In this document: positions 14,663 to 17,476 of the stretch, in pieces | Layout of the letters: each line of letters starts with the position of its first letter | Numbering within the stretch: the stretch's first letter is position 1 | Assembly: GCA_900540335.1 (NCBI GenBank) | Contig: UQFC01000055.1 | Coordinates: forward strand, 1 to 17,476 | DNA: 17,476 bases | Source of the DNA: an uncultured Clostridium sp. | Lineage (GTDB): Bacteria > Bacillota > Clostridia > Lachnospirales > Lachnospiraceae | Direction of reading: 5' to 3' | The notes under the pieces: model-generated | Database searches by the model: none | Told to the model about the DNA's origin: nothing | Seen by the model: only the letters and a program-made list of their open reading frames with translations | Program-made: the position numbers and the translations under genes

Positions 14663-15529
14663 TTATTCCTTTTCATAATATTTAATCAGGGCCTGGGTTC
14701 CCAGATCCTCCATTCCCTCTCCGGCCAGCTTCTCATACATGGCCAGAACATATTCCAGAACTCCCAGTCTGGCATCCGCTGCCAGGGCCTCCTCATCAGC
14801 CAGCTTCATATCCTTAATAAAATGCTTGATAAAAAAGCCCGGTTCAAAATCATCTTTTAAAATTCTGGATGCCACGTTATTCATCTGGGCGCTTCCCGCA
14901 GCTCCGGTAGAAACAGAATCCAGCATTACCTTCGGATCCAGTCCCACAGCCCGGGCATAGGCCAAAGCCTCACAGGCGCCGGAAAGCGCTCCTGCAATGG
15001 CAATCTGGTTGCACATCTTTGTGTGCTGTCCGTTTCCGGCCTTTCCTTCATAATTAATATTTTTTCCCATAGCCTCAAACACCGGCATGCAGGCATCAAA
15101 GGCTTCTCTGTCTCCTCCTGCCAGAATTGTCAGAGTTCCGGCCTTCGCACCGCTGTCTCCTCCTGTTACCGGCGCATCCAGAGCATAAAGCCCTGCAGCC
15201 TTTGCCTCCTCATAAATCCGCTCTGCCAGCTTTGGACTGCTGGTTGTCATATCAATGACATAAGCTCCCGCCGGGGCATTTTTCAAAATCCCGCCTTCTC
15301 CGAAATAAACTTCCTCCACATCCTTCGGATAGCCCACAATGGTAATTACTGCGTCTCTGTCTGCGACACACTCCTTCACTGTATCCCGCCAGACTGCGCC
15401 CTCATGGATCACATCCTCAACCTTTGATTTTGTTCTGGTATAGATTGCCACCTCAAAGCCGGCCTTCATTAAATTACGAACCATGGATTTCCCCATAATG
15501 CCCACACCGATAAAACCTATTTTCTTCAT
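14663..15529 (-). CDS. NAD(P)-dependent beta-hydroxyacid dehydrogenase (3-hydroxyisobutyrate dehydrogenase family)
   Basis: A 288-residue enzyme. The Rossmann motif is GFIGVGIMG (5-13). The substrate-binding motif is DAPVTGGDSGAKAGTLTI (118-135), and the catalytic Lys K171 lies in GNGQHTKMCNQ. The C-terminal helical domain contains KHFIKDMKLA. The family oxidises 3-hydroxyisobutyrate, reduces tartronate semialdehyde, or acts on related hydroxyacids; the sequence alone does not settle which. The ATG at 15529 is chosen because AGGAGG lies 10 nt upstream and the motif then starts at residue 5, as usual. It is the first gene of the minus-strand unit leading to recJ. A candidate extended -10 (TGATACAAT, 15568-15576) precedes it. 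Confidence 0.92.
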   Translation of the reverse strand: MKKIGFIGVGIMGKSMVRNLMKAGFEVAIYTRTKSKVEDVIHEGAVWRDTVKECVADRDAVITIVGYPKDVEEVYFGEGGILKNAPAGAYVIDMTTSSPKLAERIYEEAKAAGLYALDAPVTGGDSGAKAGTLTILAGGDREAFDACMPVFEAMGKNINYEGKAGNGQHTKMCNQIAIAGALSGACEALAYARAVGLDPKVMLDSVSTGAAGSAQMNNVASRILKDDFEPGFFIKHFIKDMKLADEEALAADARLGVLEYVLAMYEKLAGEGMEDLGTQALIKYYEKE

Positions 15530-15567
15530 GCTCCAAATGCCTCCTGTTCTGAAGTTTTCATACCGGT

Positions 15568-15576
15568 ATTGTATCA
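15568..15576 (-). promoter_or_regulatory. Candidate extended -10 promoter of the dehydrogenase-recJ unit
   Basis: On the minus strand TG-A-TACAAT (TACAAT at 15568-15573) matches an extended -10. The -35 region 17 bp upstream is poor (TGGCGC), as often tolerated with an extended -10. It lies about 39 bp before the dehydrogenase start codon, in the divergent intergenic region. Confidence 0.5.
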
Positions 15577-15607
15577 CAGGATGCCGGGATGCGCCAGAAC
15601 GTTCTCC

Positions 15608-15636
15608 TTGCCTGCCCTGTCCGGTTGCGTTATAAT
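15608..15636 (+). promoter_or_regulatory. Sigma-A promoter of the flippase gene
   Basis: TTGCCT (15608-15613), a 17-bp spacer and a perfect TATAAT (15631-15636). It lies 57 bp upstream of the flippase ATG and is divergent from the dehydrogenase promoter. Confidence 0.75.
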
Positions 15637-15693
15637 AGGAATCATCGTTTCAGACCATACTAAAATCTGCTGATACCTGTGAGGAGAGAACAT

Positions 15694-17346
15694 ATGACCA
15701 AAGAAACCAAAACAACATCCAAATCCCCTGATTCCGGAAACTTTCTGATTCAGGGAAGTATTCTGGCGGCAGCCGGAATCATTGTCCGCCTCATCGGACT
15801 TTTATACAAGGTGCCCATGACCCGGATTCTGGGGACGGAAGGTATTGGCTACTACAATACTGCCTATGAAATCTACAACATCGGACTGATTCTGTCCTCC
15901 TACAGTCTGCCTCTGGCTATTTCCAAGCTGATTGCAGCCCGGAGAATCCGCGGACGTTACCAGGATGCCCGCCGCGTCTACCTGTGCGGTATGGCCTTCG
16001 GCATCACCGTAGGAACCGCCATGACTGCAATTTTGCTGTTTGGCTCCTCCTGGATCACAGAAACCATTTTCAAAAGTCCCGGAAGCGCCCTTCCCCTGGC
16101 CGTTATGGCTCCTACCGTGCTTGTATTTTCTGTTATGGGCATTATACGGGGATATTTCCAGGGCTTTGGCAATATGATCCCCACCTCTGTATCTCAGATT
16201 ATTGAACAGGTGATTCACGCCGCTGTCAGCATTGTGGCCTCCTATTTGTTTATCCGGTGGTTTGCAGACGCTGCATCTCCTGCTTCCTACGGCGCGGCAG
16301 GCGGTACTCTGGGAACCCTGACCGGCGCTCTGGCGGCACTGATTTTTCTGTCTGCCATGATGCTTCGCCACAGAAAGAGCCAGGCAGAGCTCTACCGCCG
16401 CCCCCAGTCTGTTTCCACAGAATCCTGGAAGTCCGTGTTCTGGGCTCTGCTTGTTACGCTGACTCCCATTATTCTGAGCCAGTTTGTCTATCAGTTAAGC
16501 GGCTCCGTGGACAACTCCATGTTCGGACAGATTATGTCTGCCAAAGGACTGACAGAAAAAGAGAGAATGTCTCTTCTTGGCATTTATGGCGGCGAATACC
16601 GGCTTCTGACCAATGTTCCTGTCGCCATTGCTTCCTCCCTGGGAACCTCCATGATTCCCAGCATTGTAGCCTCAAAAACACAGAGAGATTTTCCGGCAGT
16701 TCAGAAAAAAATACGGCTGACTGTAAAATTCAACATGCTGATTGCCATTCCCTGCGCTGTAGGCATGGGAGTTCTGGCCGGCCCCATTATGCGGCTCATT
16801 TTCGGAGACAATTCCGCTCTGACAAGAAATCTGCTGACTCTGGGGGCCCCCGCCGTTATTTTCTTTTCTCTGTCCACAGTAACCAATGCTGTGCTCCAGG
16901 GTATTGACCTGATGCGCAAATCAGTTACCCACTCCGCCATCTCCCTGGCTCTCCATGTGATTCTTGTCTATGTGCTCCTGCAGCATTTTAACATGGGAGT
17001 TTACGGACTGGTAATCGGAAATGTAACCTTTGCCCTGGCAGTATGCATTCTCAACTGGCTGGCTATCGGAAAAGCCTTAAAATACCGGCAGGAAATCAAA
17101 ACCACCTTCCTGCTGCCCCTGGTTTCCTCTGCTGTTATGGGGGCCTTCGCCCTGGCTGTTTACCGGCTGGTTACTTCCATCACAGGATACTATCAGCTGG
17201 GTATTCTGGTAAGCGTTCCCCTGGCCATGATCCTTTACGGCATTCTGATCATCCTGACCAAATCCGTAACAGAGGAAGAGCTTCCTGATATGCCCTTTGG
17301 AATGAGAATTCTTCGTCTGTGCCGCAAGGCCCGCCTGATTCGCTAA
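15694..17346 (+). CDS. Polysaccharide/lipid-linked precursor flippase, SpoVB/MurJ-like (MOP superfamily)
   Basis: A 550-residue polytopic protein with about 14 hydrophobic helices. It begins with the family pattern FLIQGSILAAAGIIVRLIGLLYKVPMTRILGTEGIGYYNTAYEIY and continues SYSLPLAISKLIAARR, typical of the SpoVB/YtgP/MurJ group of Firmicutes. Also family-like are IIRGYFQG in the fifth helix region and LGTSMIPSIVAS, VGMGVLAGPIM and AVLQGI in the second half. Such proteins move lipid-linked cell-wall precursors (lipid II or related) across the membrane. Whether this is the vegetative or the sporulation-linked paralogue cannot be told. The ATG at 15694 follows GAGGAG with good spacing; the in-frame GTG at 15679 lies in the ribosome binding site region. 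It is monocistronic, with its own promoter and terminator. Confidence 0.92.
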   Translation: MTKETKTTSKSPDSGNFLIQGSILAAAGIIVRLIGLLYKVPMTRILGTEGIGYYNTAYEIYNIGLILSSYSLPLAISKLIAARRIRGRYQDARRVYLCGMAFGITVGTAMTAILLFGSSWITETIFKSPGSALPLAVMAPTVLVFSVMGIIRGYFQGFGNMIPTSVSQIIEQVIHAAVSIVASYLFIRWFADAASPASYGAAGGTLGTLTGALAALIFLSAMMLRHRKSQAELYRRPQSVSTESWKSVFWALLVTLTPIILSQFVYQLSGSVDNSMFGQIMSAKGLTEKERMSLLGIYGGEYRLLTNVPVAIASSLGTSMIPSIVASKTQRDFPAVQKKIRLTVKFNMLIAIPCAVGMGVLAGPIMRLIFGDNSALTRNLLTLGAPAVIFFSLSTVTNAVLQGIDLMRKSVTHSAISLALHVILVYVLLQHFNMGVYGLVIGNVTFALAVCILNWLAIGKALKYRQEIKTTFLLPLVSSAVMGAFALAVYRLVTSITGYYQLGILVSVPLAMILYGILIILTKSVTEEELPDMPFGMRILRLCRKARLIR

Positions 17347-17391
17347 AAAAACAAGCCTGTCCCTCAATCCTGAAGGGCAGGCCTGTTTTTT
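17347..17391. terminator. Bidirectional rho-independent terminator after the flippase gene
   Basis: The stem GCCTG-CCCT / AGGG-CAGGC (17355-17382, one bulged T, 9-nt loop) is flanked by an A-run on the left and a T-run on the right. It therefore ends in T-rich sequence on both strands. It starts right after the flippase stop codon and serves the convergent gene entering from the right. Confidence 0.88.
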
Positions 17392-17410
17392 CCTTATCCT
17401 TATTTAGTCC

Positions 17411-17476
17411 TTATTTTTCTGTCATATTTATAATCCGCCTTTCTGCGAAAGGCACCAATGCGTCATGAAACAGCTT
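17411..17476 (-). CDS. C-terminal tail of a convergent gene (partial, function unknown)
   Basis: The minus strand is open from the right edge for 21 codons to a TAA at 17411-17413; the tail ends PFAERRIINMTEK. The bidirectional terminator just downstream supports a real convergent gene ending here. The tail is too short to assign a family, and chance openness cannot be excluded. Confidence 0.45.
   Translation of the reverse strand, partial: KLFHDALVPFAERRIINMTEK

Noticed and set aside
1..17476. tRNA, rRNA, CRISPR arrays, transposase or phage genes
   Set aside because: None recognised on either strand; no regularly spaced repeat array and no transposase or integrase motif seen.

Overview
The window looks like chromosome of a Lachnospiraceae-type member of the Clostridia. 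Supporting signs are strong AGGAGG-type ribosome binding sites, sigma-A promoters, low-GC Gram-positive versions of PhoB/PhoR/Pst, a SpoVB/MurJ-type flippase, and closest resemblance (from memory, not searched) to gut Lachnospiraceae proteins. The species cannot be named from the sequence. Most of the window is compact minus-strand housekeeping DNA of moderate GC. Roughly the first 1.7 kb is visibly more AT-rich and has an accessory character.

Layout. Positions 1-520 (minus) carry a BlaI/MecI-type repressor and the first 50 codons of a BlaR1-like M56 membrane protease. Their promoter has a dyad operator between -35 and -10. The divergent side (plus, about 777-2168) has its own promoter with a related dyad, a 30-codon small ORF, a secreted protein whose start is frameshifted at a slippery A-tract, and a small membrane protein. 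A 166-bp imperfect palindrome lies between the two promoters. Positions 2348-8997 (minus) form a complete phosphate-starvation operon, pstS-pstC-pstA-pstB-phoU-phoB-phoR, preceded by TTTACA direct repeats that look like a Pho box array. glyA (minus) lies upstream of it with its own perfect-consensus promoter and a strong terminator. Then comes a minus-strand unit: beta-hydroxyacid dehydrogenase, a 4HB-HAMP membrane protein without a signalling domain, recJ, and a Gfo/Idh/MocA oxidoreductase. A divergent plus-strand flippase gene follows, with a bidirectional terminator and the tail of a convergent gene at the right edge.

How the genes work together. Under phosphate limitation PhoR should phosphorylate PhoB. 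PhoB would bind the repeats upstream of pstS and raise the whole operon, including phoB and phoR themselves. PstS captures phosphate, PstC/PstA form the channel, PstB powers import and PhoU reports sufficiency to PhoR. The left-hand BlaI/BlaR1-like pair probably controls itself and the divergent secreted-protein unit; no beta-lactamase gene is present.

Most notable observations: (1) the PstS-like lipoprotein is circularly permuted, with the usual C-terminal half first and the usual N-terminal half last; (2) the secreted protein's start has an A_AAA_AAT heptamer directly before a stop, and a -1 shift there restores a textbook signal peptide; (3) the BlaI-type regulator faces an uncharacterised secreted-protein cassette carrying a similar operator.
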